Below, piece by piece: positions 1 through 14,398 of a stretch of 64,000 nucleotides of DNA. Each line of letters starts with the position of its first letter. The first letter of the stretch is position 1. The notes beneath the pieces were generated by a model. It was given only the letters and a program-made list of their open reading frames with translations, was not told the DNA's origin and did no database searches. Position numbers and translations under genes: made by a program. Source of the stretch: Raphanus sativus (lineage: Eukaryota; Streptophyta; Magnoliopsida; Brassicales; Brassicaceae); contig NC_079516.1 of the NCBI RefSeq assembly GCF_000801105.2, forward strand, positions 1,240,001 to 1,304,000, written 5' to 3'.

Positions 1-316
1 TATAGCTAATGTAATTCGTATGTGGAAGCAGTACTCTGGTGTTGTGGTAGAGACCATTGAAATTGTCTTAGTTGATTCTAAAAGTAGGTCAGTTGTTCAC
101 TGTCTATGCATTCCTTTGATAAACTTATGAATACCATTTTGTGGTCATATTATAATTTTTCTTGTGTTTTTACTTTATATTTTAGGGAGATATGATCCAT
201 GTACCGTGAAGAAAGAATTCGTTAGCCAATTCGATCTTTTAATAAGTCAAAGTGTTTCCATAATTGATAGTGAATTTCACTGGAATGCACTTTGGTGGTC
301 CTTTCATATGAGCTAA
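1..316 (+). pseudogene. RPA70-like (DUF223) OB-fold fragment, copy A
   Basis: An open frame from base 2 reads IRMWKQYSG followed by TIEIVLVDSK, which resembles the first OB-fold of plant RPA70-like/DUF223 proteins. An apparent intron (84-185, GT...AG) joins 1-83 to 186-316, where the frame continues with TVKKEFVSQFDLL and stops at 314-316. Full RPA70-like proteins are several hundred residues, so this is a short remnant. The equivalent in copy B extends further left and has in-frame stops, so it is dead. Plant Helitrons often carry RPA-like genes, and a Helitron-type 3' end lies at 1986-2014; membership in that element is inferred. Family recognition is by eye. Confidence 0.6.
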
Positions 317-1985
317 AATATTTTTATTTTAATCTTACTGCCAGGTATGTACACGTTAAGTTGTGGCAAATGGAAAAGTTGCTCAAGTTTTACATAGTTG
401 TCTGTGTTTTACATTTTTCGCAAATTGATTGGAGTGTTGGTAGGTTACAGTTCTAATTCTTAAAAACAGTATTAAGTGATTTTAACATTTGTTTATGGTG
501 ACATTATTTTTTGGATCATGATAAAGTGAATTCAAGCAAGTGACTGCCATTGATGGATTTTCGAAAAAAAAAACTGAGCCTGATGATATTTTAGAGATCA
601 GTCTTTCAAAATGAGGTATTACAATTTTATTACTAAATAAAAAACTGACCTGACTTTAAATTTATGCTCAGTTATTTTCCATATGTTTTATAGGATTCCA
701 AACTGTGATTAATGAAGAAAAGAATCAGGGATGAGCTGGTTCTAATATTTGTTTTTGCTTGCAACGTTTAGTTATATTTTTTTGCTTTCATATTTTATGT
801 TTCTCCGTCTGTTTTTGTTTTATTTTAAACTTATTGTTTTACTATCTTTTTCTATGTTTTTTTTGTTAAAGAAAAAATCATTTGTTCATCTTCATCATGT
901 TAAACTATGTTTCTATGTTTAATTTTATTAACCACTAATACTATCTAAACCAATATTTTATTAAAAATTAACACAGTTGTAGCAATCTCTCAATACTAAC
1001 CTTATTTAACTGCAAGAATATTGATTTCCAATTTCTTGATTGTTAGCAACTGGTTGGACCGAAAATAAGGTTGACTGCATTTGAAAATATATCAATAACT
1101 GTTAAAATTAGATGTCATTAACCTTTTTTACTTCAGAGAGAAAAGCAAAAGTAGTAAGTATTTAGTGTTTTTTTTCTATTATCAAATCTCGAACCTGAAT
1201 ACATTTGTGAGGTTTTGATTGCCATCTTCGATCTATTCGGTTACATGGTCAGAATATTTTGAAAGTGTTGATACGTTACGTTCTCAAAGCCTTATTACAA
1301 TCTATTTCAGATGCGTTTGATCAATAAGAAGAAAAAGACAATCGGTGAGAAAACGTTGGCTAAACTTTTATCAAAAAAAAAGAACCTTAGCTAAACGAAC
1401 ATCACAAATCATTCATAATCGAATATATTTTGATAAGATTGAAATAAGATTTTCTTAATTACCGTTCTTTACGGGAAATCCACCTCATCGATTTTGGTTT
1501 TGGAACCACCCTGTTCGATCTGGATTCCCTTCTTTCTTTTTGTGTGCAACAGATTCCTCTTTTTTCCCTTCCATCGATATATGTTATTTTCTTTTCATTT
1601 TGGGATTTTATCGTCAATTGTCAACATTCCTTATAATATACACACTAACATACTTTCTTTTTTAAAAATGGGAAAGCCATGGGCCTTTAGATAGAACCAG
1701 TCCAACACAAAATAACAAAAACCACAATATGTTTAGTTATTCTTTATATAGTAGACATATTCTAATAATTTGTGATACTATAATATTTGTTTATGTGACA
1801 ATCGAGACAATGCTTTTATACAATATCTAAATACCTACAAACATATTTAACTATTAAACCAATATAATTTCGTACTTTGGAATTCATTTTTAGTAATGTC
1901 GTTTTCATTATTCTCATATTGTTACCCACTACCACACTATATGTATATATAGAAATCTTACTTATTTACATTGAATTTTTTTCAC
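317..1985. other. AT-rich non-coding DNA, probable Helitron interior
   Basis: No gene is recognisable between the RPA-like fragment and the Helitron-type terminus. Short open frames here are in AT-rich sequence and resemble no family I know. The stretch is repeated in copy B at 52416-54084. Confidence 0.5.
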
Positions 1986-2014
1986 CCCGCGCATGCGCGC
2001 GGGTCTCACTCTAG
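1986..2014 (+). mobile_element. Helitron-type 3' terminus, copy A
   Basis: A perfect 7-bp GC-rich stem (CCCGCGC / GCGCGGG, 1986-1992 and 1997-2003) with an ATGC loop is followed after 7 nt by CTAG at 2011-2014, then T. A short hairpin just upstream of CTRR, with insertion before T, is the hallmark of Helitron 3' ends. The 5' TC end was not found and may lie left of the window. The end is 173 bp beyond the stop codon of the NTF2-fold gene, so the element could have affected that gene's 3' UTR. Confidence 0.75.
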
Positions 2015-2187
2015 TACAGATTACAAAGACAACAACATCAAACGTCAGAACTTATGCGTCTTCTTGTTTCCCTCTAATGCTTTGGTCTCAATCACCCAAC
2101 CGCAAAGATAAAAAAACAGAACAGCCCTTCATCTCATTTCAGCAACCCCCAATCTATATCCCACGGCCATTTCTCTGGTTCTTAGGA

Positions 2188-3329
2188 TCAAATATCAACA
2201 GGAGAAGCATGGTGAATGCATATAAACCATTCCCCATCGATCTTTTCAAACACATTAGACACAAACTGAGCTCCCCAGCTACTACTCCCTTTCGTCTTCA
2301 CAAACTCCATACACGTTACATACCCTACTTCCCCACGGACATGAACCTCAACATCTTTCAGCTCGATCAGTAACGGAAACTCGTAGTTCATCCACACAAC
2401 TTCCCAGCTTTCCACCACGTCGTCGTACCCAGTTATCCCTTTAGCTCCTGGATGGACACAGCAGGGCTTTCCTGATTTGGACCATAAAGATTGCATCGCA
2501 GCCAAATCCCCGTTTCTGAAAGCTTGGTAGAACCGAGTGTTGGCAGACAGAACAGAAGCTCTGCTGTCTTCTTGAAGCTCTTTTAATCTGTCCCGGATCC
2601 TAGCTGCTTCCACGTAGTTCTCGTCCTGGATCGCACTCTCCAGATCTTGCTTCAACGTGTTCTCATCCAATGATATGCTTTTAACATCAGCGGTTTGGTT
2701 GTTCTCTTCCCGTTTGACTCGACATGGCCTTAGACGAAAGCCTGCTTCAAAAAAGCAAGACTAAGAAACGTGTCTTACCTAACCTAGATTAAGATGCTCG
2801 AACTAAAAATCAAGTGGACCACACGAACCTCTGTTGTGCAGCTTGAGAGGACCTAACCCGAATGTACTGCTCGGTGAAAAAGCCACGTTGCAGTGAATGG
2901 GATAAGACTTGGGCAAGTGAAGCAGCCTCGTCGAACCACCAAGCAGAGAAGTGCTCGCTACTGTGTTTGAAACCTATCATCAGGGAGCAAAAAAAAAGGA
3001 TTTTAAAATCAAGATTAGCACAGCAAGAGAGAAACAATCAAACGAATACATTCGGCAAAGACGCTCATGTGGGAGTAACGATAAAGTTCGGAACTTTAAG
3101 ACGACCGAGTTGAAAATTTTAACACTTTCTGATCGGAAACAAGATTATAACTATGCCCATCAACTTAAATGATTCAATTGCAACAACGGGCATCACAGGA
3201 CTACATACATAGAGATATAAGCACAGATTGGAGTCTCAGAACGGATGAAGATAAAATCAGACGAAATGTATTTCAACGAGATAGATTCTAGCTTACTTTG
3301 CATAAGAATCCACACCCATGAAGCGCCAT
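2188..3329 (-). CDS. NTF2-fold protein with UvrB/C-like motif, plastid-targeted (At3g09250-like), copy A
   Basis: Three exons on the minus strand: 3329-3297, 2973-2829 and 2741-2188, with GT-AG introns and consistent phases, give about 243 residues. The N-terminus (MALHGCGFLCK then a Ser/Thr-rich, acid-poor stretch) looks like a plastid transit peptide. Residues around 83-110 (LKQDLESAI...YVEAARIRDRLKEL) resemble the UvrB/UvrC motif. The rest is an NTF2/SnoaL-like cone (ANTRFYQAF, W-S-K-S-G, CVHPGAKGITGYDDV, WGAQFVSNVFEK). The biochemical role of these proteins is not established. The start was chosen because it is the first ATG of the transit-peptide exon. An internal open frame starting with TTG at 2670 is not the real start. 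Confidence 0.85.
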
Positions 3330-3385
3330 GGAAAGAAAGGAATTGAAATCAATCCCGAAGATGAGAATCAGTTTTCGAATCGATG

Positions 3386-3404
3386 AATCAATCAATCAAT
3401 CAAT
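3386..3404. repeat. (AATC)n microsatellite, copy A
   Basis: Almost five tandem AATC units lie just upstream of the NTF2-fold gene, in its 5' UTR or promoter. The tract is the same length in copy B. Confidence 0.9.
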
Positions 3405-3450
3405 GAGGATTCTAAAGCTCAAGAGTCTTTAGAATTCAGGATAAAACTAA

Positions 3451-3505
3451 TGGGCTTTTCAACGTAGCCCATATTTAAATTTATACTTTATTAACCTTAG
3501 GCCCA
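3451..3505 (-). promoter_or_regulatory. Site II (TGGGCY) cluster upstream of the NTF2-fold gene
   Basis: TGGGCT at 3451-3456 and its reverse forms AGCCCA at 3466-3471 and GGCCCA at 3500-3505 lie 120-180 bp before the start codon. Such clusters are bound by TCP-type factors in promoters of plastid, ribosomal and other housekeeping genes. The role here is inferred. Confidence 0.5.
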
Positions 3506-3958
3506 ACCTAGCGATCTTGAGAGCTAAACCCATTAAGAGGAAGACACCTTTATATATGGTTGAGGCTAGATTGTGAATCACTATTGTTTGATTAAATCTA
3601 TTTTCTCCATTTTTTTTGTTTGATTATTAGCTTAGATATGATCAGATTCAGAGTTTGTGTTTCGTGTGTAAGCATTAGTGTGGTGCATGTAATCATGTAT
3701 GAGTTTTTGATCATCTATATATGTCCGTGGCTACTAAGTATATACGTGCATGCATTGGTCGTTGTATAAATAATAGGATAGTTAGACTTATTATATGTCG
3801 ATATTGTGGGGGAGGAAGTTCTTAAAGGAGTATTTTACCCTAACCAAAATTATTGTCTACAACTTTACATCCTCTTTGGAATATAAGAACGAATGGTTTC
3901 TTTATTTATAAGAATTTCATGTTTGTACTATTGGATATATAGTATTTGTATGAAGTAT

Positions 3959-4564
3959 GTCTTTGATAATTTTGCTGGGAATCCGGCTGATGTACTTACA
4001 CAGGCAATAGTTGCAGCTAAAGAATGGATGGACGCACAAGATAAGGTGGAGAAGATACCGCACAGACAACCCCTTGTGCCAAGACAGCAACTTGAAGTGG
4101 CAGTACGCTCAGACGCTTCGTGGTCGGAGCGAACCGGTAGAGCTGGTTTGGCCTGGATAGTGAAGAAACAAGAACAGAGGACAGAGAAGCAGAGAGGTGT
4201 AAGCTTCGTCTCGTCAGCCTTAATCGCCGAAGGTCTGGCGCTCAGGGAGGCGGTGGAGGACTGTTACAAAAACAGAATGAAGGAGGTTATCTTTGAATCA
4301 GACTCCTTGCAGCTGATCTCGGCCATCAACAATAAGGAACCGCTGTTGGAAATTTATGGAATAGCAGAGGATATCCAGATTCTAATCTCTTCTTTTACTA
4401 CTGTTTTGTTTGTGTGGATTCCCCGTGGGATGAATGGAGAAGCAGATTTGCTTGCAAAGAAAACCTTATCTTTGTATGAACAAGAAGAGGTGGCTGTGGA
4501 AAATTTAATTCCCCCACCTAACTAAGTGAATGAATGAAGTAGTTGTGTGACAAAAAAAAAAAAT
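3959..4564 (+). mobile_element. 5'-truncated LINE 3' end with RNase H (RVT_3) domain, copy A only
   Basis: This 606-bp segment is absent from copy B (join at 56057/56058). Its reading frame (FAGNPADVLTQAIVAAKEW, then a VRSDASW...GRAGLAWIV RNase H core, EGLALREAV, FESDSLQL, WIPRGMNGEADLLAK) is the C-terminal RNase H-like domain of plant non-LTR retrotransposons, ending in a stop at 4523-4525. It is followed by a short 3' UTR and an A-rich tail near 4550-4563. The reverse transcriptase part is missing, as in a 5'-truncated insertion. No clear target-site duplication flanks it, only a 2-bp AT shared at the junctions. The open frame's first 22 codons belong to flanking DNA. Confidence 0.88.
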
Positions 4565-7968
<3,404 letters not shown>

Positions 7969-8448
7969 AGTTCCAACAACAACAACAAACAAAACCAAGA
8001 TTTGTACAGCTTTTTTCTCTCCATGCGTATATGTATACGTATTTAGAAATGTCAATACACACATAGCATATATACTTTGTTTGATTGTTTGGCTTTTGTT
8101 TTGCTAAAACCAGATTTTTCTTGCTGTTTTGCCTTGATGATATTAACTGGATTGTGTTTCTCCTTTACTTACATGTTAAAACTAATTAGTACTAGTGTCT
8201 TGATATTAAATATCATTATAGGTTTATTGTAAAGTCATGTTACAAAGTGAAACAGTAAACGCAGACTCTATAATACAAGTCACATGGAAGTTGAAAGACT
8301 CAATTTCATAGCTATAGAAACTATTTCTACTAAATTACATCACAACTTCGATTACAAGTAAAAACTTAATCTCTCTGAGATCAAGAGATGAAAACACAAA
8401 GACAAAAAAAAAGATGAATGTGAAAAATATCTATTCAGCCATTTCTTT

Positions 8449-10437
8449 TTATGTCGACAAGGCATTGGTTCTGCTCTTTCCTTGTTCAGATACAAGACAA
8501 TGATCACGATGTCCTCTTGTGCCCTGAGGCCTTAACCGACCAGCTGCTTCCTCCATAGCCCTCACGCTGCTGCTCTCCAAACCGCTTCTCAACCAAGCGA
8601 GGCTGCTTATATCAGTCGCTATAGCAGCCAGCTCATAACTAGGGAACGTTGGTGGGTCTAAGTAGTCCACAAACTCTGGACCCAACAATGAGTTTTTCTG
8701 AGGAGTGCTGCTGCAACACGCACTTCCGCATTTCTGAGGCACGAACCGTTCGCTGTAAGCTCCTTCAAGCAATCTCAGCATCGCTGTGTCTTGTTTACAT
8801 GACTGGAACTTGTTTTGGTTTAGTGCATGCGGAGAGGAAGACCCTCCTCCCATGTGATTGTAAGGGTTAAAAGAACTGAGTTTGGCTACGGGGCGGAAAA
8901 GCGTTGGAGGATCATCATTATTATTACATTCTTGCCTAGAGATGTCTTCCTCGTTTGCTTTGTCTCCGCATTGCTCTTCGGATATTTCCATGGATGTGGC
9001 TTCTTTGCCGTCTGAGGACACAAGTGGAGTGGTTACATGACCAAAACCACCACCACCACCGCCTGAAGATAAAGTTTCTTCAGATGATGCGATGGTTGTG
9101 GTGGTGTTCATCGTTCTGTCGAATCTAGAATCTTGCGGGACTAAGTTTCCAGTCGGTGTGTTTGTTGTTCTCAGGGTTTCAAAGTCCGTCGTGCATCGGC
9201 GTCTCAGAGTGGCGTTCCAGTGGTTCTTGATAGCGTTATCTGTTCTTCCTGGGAGGAGCTTAGCGATGACAGACCATTTGTTTCCGTGGATGGCATGTGC
9301 TGTGATGATAGCTTCATCCTCTACCTCTTTATAAACCCAAAAATAGAAAAAGACAAAGAAGTGTCTGATTTAGTGATACTGATGAAACAAATCAAAACTT
9401 GAGAATACACACCATTGGAAGCCAGAGCCCACGCAACACCAGACACAAACAGCAACAACTAAAGCCACCCAAAGTTACTATCCTCAAATAAAAACCTAAC
9501 TTTTTTTCTTCTTCTGGGATTTAAGGAGAATTTCACAAAATCACAATCCATAACAATCTAAAATCTCAATCTCAGAAACACAGATCCAAAGGTTACTCTT
9601 TTCCAGGTTTCATTCCACACTGAAACAGACTATTGATTCACAATTCAGTTGCATTTCACAAGCATACAAGCAAGCAACCACAAGAGTCAAAAGTTTACTA
9701 TTTTCAAACTCAGAAAAACAGATCCAAAGGTTACTCCTTTCCAGGTTATATCTCAGTCCACACTGAAAAGGACTAGTGATTCATCAGCTAAGATCACAAT
9801 TCAATTGCATTTCACAAGCATACAAGCAAACCACAAGAATCAAAAAGATCAACACAGACCGACCCCCAAAAGGTTAATCCTTTTTCAATCTTCTTTCACT
9901 TTACACTGAAACCCACGAGTGATTTTGCAGATATGAACCCAGGGAAGGCTTCAATTCAATTTCACAGGCAATCATGATCGAAAAACAAAAACAAAAAACC
10001 CTAGATTCACCAATTCACCAAGGATGATGATTCAAATCTCAAAAAGGGCATATATGATCACATGAACAATCAGATCAAATTGAAAAAAAAATCAGAATTA
10101 AGGAGGAATAGTCTATACCAGTGAAAGGGTTGCGTTTAAGAGACGGATCGAGCTGATTACACCACCGAAGACGACAAGACTTCCCCGACCGACCAGGAAT
10201 ACTCCGAGCCATCGAACTCCAGTTCCTCGGTCCGAACTTCTCAACCAGCTCACTCAGCATCACGTCTTCCTCCCGAGACCACGTCCCTTTGATTCGCTTT
10301 TTTCTTGTCCTCCTCCCTACGCTCGTCCCTTCTCCAACGAACCTCTCCGCCGCAGCACCACAATCATCATATCTTCTTCCACCCGCCGCCACCGCCTCTT
10401 CCGTCATCTCCGATCGTCTCCAAATCTCCCCCTCCAT
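8449..10437 (-). CDS. MYB1: R2R3-MYB transcription factor MYB1-like, copy A
   Basis: Two exons on the minus strand, 10437-10119 and 9326-8449, give about 398 residues. R2 (about residues 51-101, [19 protein letters not shown]...NWSSMA...[12 protein letters not shown]) and R3 (about 102-152, [35 protein letters not shown]) keep the spaced tryptophans expected of MYB repeats. A basic KKRIK stretch precedes R2. The 792-bp intron falls between R2 and R3. The C-terminal region is rich in Ser, Gly and Asn. The gene converges on BSK9 (480 bp between stops) and diverges from PTAC13. The first base differing from copy B, at 10296, is synonymous and lies in exon 1. The paralogues MYB25 and MYB109 are alternatives, but gene order favours MYB1. 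Confidence 0.9.
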
Positions 10438-10857
10438 ACGTTTCCCCCTCTCTCTCTCTCTCTCACCTACCGGAGTTAACTGCAAAAGCGTTGGTGTCTC
10501 GTTGGTGTCGCGTGAAGACACGCTCGTAGGGTAAAGTGTTTCGGTGTGTCTTGCTTATCTTTATTATCTACCCTTTGAATGGATATTTACTATATTACCC
10601 TTACCGTTAATTCATCGTCTTTTCTTCCGTGAGGATGTTTAAGTAAATTCACTAAAACGGACGGAGATCCGGAAGTTGATCGCTTTCCCCTATGGCGGGA
10701 AGTTACGTCGTCTTATTGGGCCTATTTAGGCCTTTTTACTAATTAAAACCCGTCGTAATTTTACTCCGGTTTAGTTTTCTACCGGTTCGTTACAAAAACA
10801 TTATCCGATAAGTGAGGATTTTATTATCTAACTGTGTTCTGTCGGAAAAGAGAGACG
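10438..10857. promoter_or_regulatory. Divergent MYB1/PTAC13 promoter, copy A
   Basis: Only 420 bp separate the two start codons. It holds an E2F-like GGCGGGAA at 10694-10701 (TTCCCGCC on the other strand) and a site II TGGGCC at 10717-10722, both nearer PTAC13. A CT-rich tract just upstream of the MYB1 start differs in length between copies. Function is inferred from motif resemblance only. Confidence 0.55.
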
Positions 10858-12087
10858 ATGATGAAGCTGCAAGGAGGACTTCTCCAATGGAGTCCAAGCA
10901 GCTTAATTCCGTCGGCAATCAGAACAACACCGCGTCTCTCTATCTCCGCCTGCGTCGTGGAGCGGAACCACCAGCTGACGGCGAGGGAGAGGCGGCAACT
11001 CCGGAACGAGCGGAGGGAGAGCAAATCGGGGTACAGCTGGAAGGAAGAAGTGGAGGAGCGTCTGATCAAGAAACCGAAGAAACGTTACGCATCGTGGACG
11101 GAGGAGCTGAATCTCGACACTTTGGCTGAGTCGGGTCAGCAGTGGTGGGTGGTCAGAGTCTCGAGAGTAAGGGGTCACGAGACTGCTCAAGTGCTGGCTC
11201 GAGCTCTCGCTCGTCAGTTCCCTGAGATGGAATTCACGGTAAAAACTTCGTTTTTTTTACTGAGATCTTGGGAAAAATTAAATTACTGAGCAAAACGAAT
11301 GGCTTTTTTCAGGTATATGCTCCGGCTGTTCAGGTGAAGAGGAAGCTGAAGAACGGTTCAATATCCGTTAAACCGAGACCCGTGTTCCCGGGTTGTATTT
11401 TCATTAGATGTATATTGAACAAAGAGATCCATGACGCAATCAGAGAAGTTGAGGGAGTTGGAGGTTTCATAGGTTCAAAAGTTGGAAACACGTGAGTGTG
11501 TTCTTCTAACTCTCACTCTATGCCGTGTGTTATGGTCTGTGAATTGATTTGTATTTGCATCTTTTGCAGCAAGAGGCAGATTAATAAGCCGAGACCTGTG
11601 GATGACAGTGACTTGGAAGCCATTTTCAAACAAGCGAAAGAAGAGCAAGAGAAAGCAGACAGCGAATTTGATGAGGGAGAACGAGCCGAGGAAGAAGCGA
11701 GTTTAGCATTGCAGAAAGTTCTTGCTTCTAATTCAGATGGCACGGGGACTGTAGATTCTCTCGCAGAAGCTAAACCGAAAAGAGCTCCGAGGAAAGCCAC
11801 TGAAACAAAGGGGAAGAAGAAGAAACTCGCGGCTGGTTCTACAGTTCGTGTTCTATCAGGGACGTTTGCTGAATTCGTTGGCAACCTAAAGAAACTGAAT
11901 CGCAAAACCGCAAAGGTACTAACTAGCTTCTTGTGTGAAGAAAGAATCTTATTAAATTGTCACAAATGTCTGTTGTCTTTAGACTTGTATTGTGTGGTTG
12001 CAGGCAACGGTGGGCTTTACTTTGTTTGGGAAGGAGACTCTAGTGGAGATTGACATCAATGAACTTGTTCCTGAGATTCAGTCTTAA
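10858..12087 (+). CDS. PTAC13: NusG/KOW plastid transcription protein PTAC13-like, copy A
   Basis: Four exons (10858-11238, 11313-11491, 11570-11915, 12004-12087) encode 329 residues starting MMKLQGG. The N-terminus is a likely plastid transit peptide. An NGN-type domain (about 95-190) contains WWVVRVSRVRGHE, APAVQVKRKLKNG, PRPVFPGCIFIR and GGFIGSKVGNT. A charged linker rich in Glu and Lys follows. A C-terminal KOW motif (about 275-325; GSTVRVLSGTFAEFVGNL, ETLVEIDINELVPEI) resembles bacterial NusG. The Arabidopsis protein co-purifies with the plastid transcriptionally active chromosome. The start choice between tandem ATG codons (10858, 10861) is uncertain by one residue. Copy B has the same structure but is 3 residues longer. 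Confidence 0.92.
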
Positions 12088-12348
12088 CGTTGTTAACAAT
12101 ATGTGATTTTTTTTGGTTAGTAAAGAAAATGCATTGTTGCTCCACATGTTTGTATGTCTGTCTGTGTGTTCCTTTAGGCTTTAGCTTTGCCATGCGGAGA
12201 CAACGATGTCGTTTTATCTTCCTTTTAGAAGAAAAGCTGAGAGACCATAGAGACTAAACATCTTGCTGTTTTAACTCTGATGATTAATCAACTCCTGAAC
12301 AGTGTGTGCCATTCTGATATTGCTAAAATTCTAAATCATCAAATTAAA

Positions 12349-12544
12349 CAAGAACCGTTAGATCGCAACTGAGAGAAAGTAACTACTAACCGTTAGATTA
12401 ATATCACTAAGAAGAAAGCCCTAGATTTATTTATAAGTCCATTGAAATGAAAACCCTAGCTGTTACTGTTATCTCCGTCACTCTCTTCTGAGAACAGAGG
12501 AACTCAGAGTCTTTCTTTACTCTTTACCCCGCGAGCAAGCAACA
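12349..12544 (+). promoter_or_regulatory. Promoter and 5' UTR of P0, with telo-box
   Basis: AAACCCTA, a telo-box, lies at 12451-12458, 87 bp upstream of the P0 start, and a related CCCTAG is nearby at 12418-12423. Telo-boxes are common in ribosomal-protein promoters of Arabidopsis. This DNA begins exactly where similarity to copy B stops. Confidence 0.6.
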
Positions 12545-14398
12545 ATGGTGAAGGCAACAAAGGCTGAGAAGAAGATCGCTTACGACGCGAAGCTATGCCA
12601 GCTCATCGACGAGTTCACGCAGATCTTGGTCGTCGCCGCGGACAACGTGGGATCGACTCAGCTACAGAACATCAGGAAGGGACTTCGCGGAGACTCAGTG
12701 GTGCTCATGGGGAAGAACACTATGATGAAACGTTCGGTTAAGATCCACGCCGAGAACACCGGGAACACTGGGATCCTCAATCTCATGCCCCTCCTTCAGG
12801 TCTAATCTCCATTTCTCGAAAATGTTTGATCTTTTGTGGAATTTTTTTTATTTTTTTTATTTTATTGAAACGGTTTTGTGTTTAGGGAAATGTTGGTTTG
12901 ATCTTCACTAAGGGTGACCTCAAGGAAGTGAGCGAGGAAGTTGCCAAGTACAAGGTTTGTAATAGAAAGTGTAGCTTAAATGATTACTGTCTTCTACATC
13001 AACTTGTTTAGTGAATTGTGTTAGTTTAGCGGTTTCTTTTTGTTTATATCTGTTTAGTTTCTCATGTTAGCTGTCCGATCATGATTTATGACGGATGCAT
13101 AACTCTGTTCTTAATAGTTAATAGCACGTGTAGCTAAAAATGATTACTGTCTTCTGCTTCTTCTTGTTTATGACAACCGTAACTCTGTTCTTAATGTCTG
13201 CCTTGTAATCTTGTTAGCAAGTGTTGTTGTATACAGCTTTGAATCATGTAGATGTGAATAATTCCTTACATAAGTATAGGTGATGATTTTTTTTTCCAAT
13301 CAAGATTTTTAAGAGATTCCCTAAACTAAATTTTAATCAACTTTTGAAGAGAAACCAAAAACCAAATTTGTGAGATTTTAATAAAGACAACTTTTGTTTT
13401 ATTTTAGAAAGTATTACATTTTAGTTAATTAATAATTAAATATTTGTTATGGATGACTAATCCCTAGCTCATGTGTAGTTAAACTATTACTGTCATCTAC
13501 ATTTGTAGTGGATTTCGTTAATATTCTGTCACAACGTGGTTATATTGAGATTGAACTCTCTAATATACTTCCTGTAATATGAACAGGTTGGTGCTCCTGC
13601 TCGTGTGGGTTTGGTTGCCCCAATTGATGTTGTTGTCCAGCCTGGTAACACAGGTCTCGATCCATCACAGACATCTTTCTTCCAGGTTTGTTTAATCACG
13701 TTTAGTAACACTCTTGACTTGTCGAAGTTATTATTAACTTATTAATTTGTTTTTGTGATATTGTAGGTTCTTAACATTCCAACTAAGATTAACAAGGGAA
13801 CAGTCGAAATCATCACCCCTGTTGAGCTCATCAAACAAGGTGACAAGGTCGGTTCTTCTGAGGCCGCCCTTCTAGCCAAGCTCGGCATCAGGCCGTTCTC
13901 ATACGGTCTTGTTGTCCAGTCGGTTTACGACAATGGCTCAGTCTTCAGCCCAGAGGTTCTTGATCTCACGGAAGATGACCTTGTCCAGAAGTTTGCCGCT
14001 GGTATCTGCATGGTCACTTCCTTGGCTCTAGCTATCTCTTACCCTACCCTGGCTGCTGCCCCGCATATGTTCATCAATGCATACAAGAATGCCTTGGCTA
14101 TCTCTGTTGCCACTGAGTACACTTTCCCTCAAGCAGAGAAGGTTAAAGAGTTCTTGAAGGTTAGTCATCAGATTGTGTAGAATTTGAAGCGTTTTTTATT
14201 GTATTGTTTGTGTGTTGATGTTATATATAATGTGGAATGCAGGATCCTAGCAAGTTTGCTGTTGCTGTAGCGGCTGTGTCTGCTGATGCGGGTGGTGGTG
14301 CTTCAGCTGGAGCTGCCAAGGTAGAGGAGAAGAAGGAAGTGGTCGAGGAATCAGATGAAGAAGACTATGGTGGTTTTGACATGTTCGGTGATGAGTAG
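12545..14398 (+). CDS. RPP0B: 60S acidic ribosomal protein P0
   Basis: Five exons (12545-12799, 12886-12954, 13587-13685, 13767-14159, 14243-14398) encode 323 residues, the usual length. The N-terminal uL10 domain binds 28S rRNA ([43 protein letters not shown]). The protein ends in the acidic stalk tail [17 protein letters not shown], which recruits elongation factors. An Ala/Gly-rich hinge precedes the tail. P0 is the base of the ribosomal stalk and carries P1/P2 dimers. The frame is intact. Choice of paralogue (At3g09200-like) rests on gene order; the protein alone would fit any plant P0. Confidence 0.95.
12969..13500. repeat. Diverged direct repeats inside P0 intron 2
   Basis: Three related segments start with GTGTAG at 12969, 13128 and 13473 and continue with an ATTACTGTC-type core. 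Units 1 and 2 also share a later CTCTGTTCTTAAT segment. Intron 2 (12955-13586, 632 bp) is long for this gene, and the repeats partly explain it. No function is apparent. Confidence 0.6.

Noticed and set aside
1494..1694. 66-codon open frame, repeated at 53593-53793
   Set aside because: It is Phe/Leu/Ile-rich translation of T-rich DNA with no family resemblance; it appears twice only because of the large repeat.
2188..2670. Starting the NTF2-fold gene at 2670
   Set aside because: That codon is TTG and internal; upstream sequence splices cleanly to an ATG transit-peptide exon at 3329.
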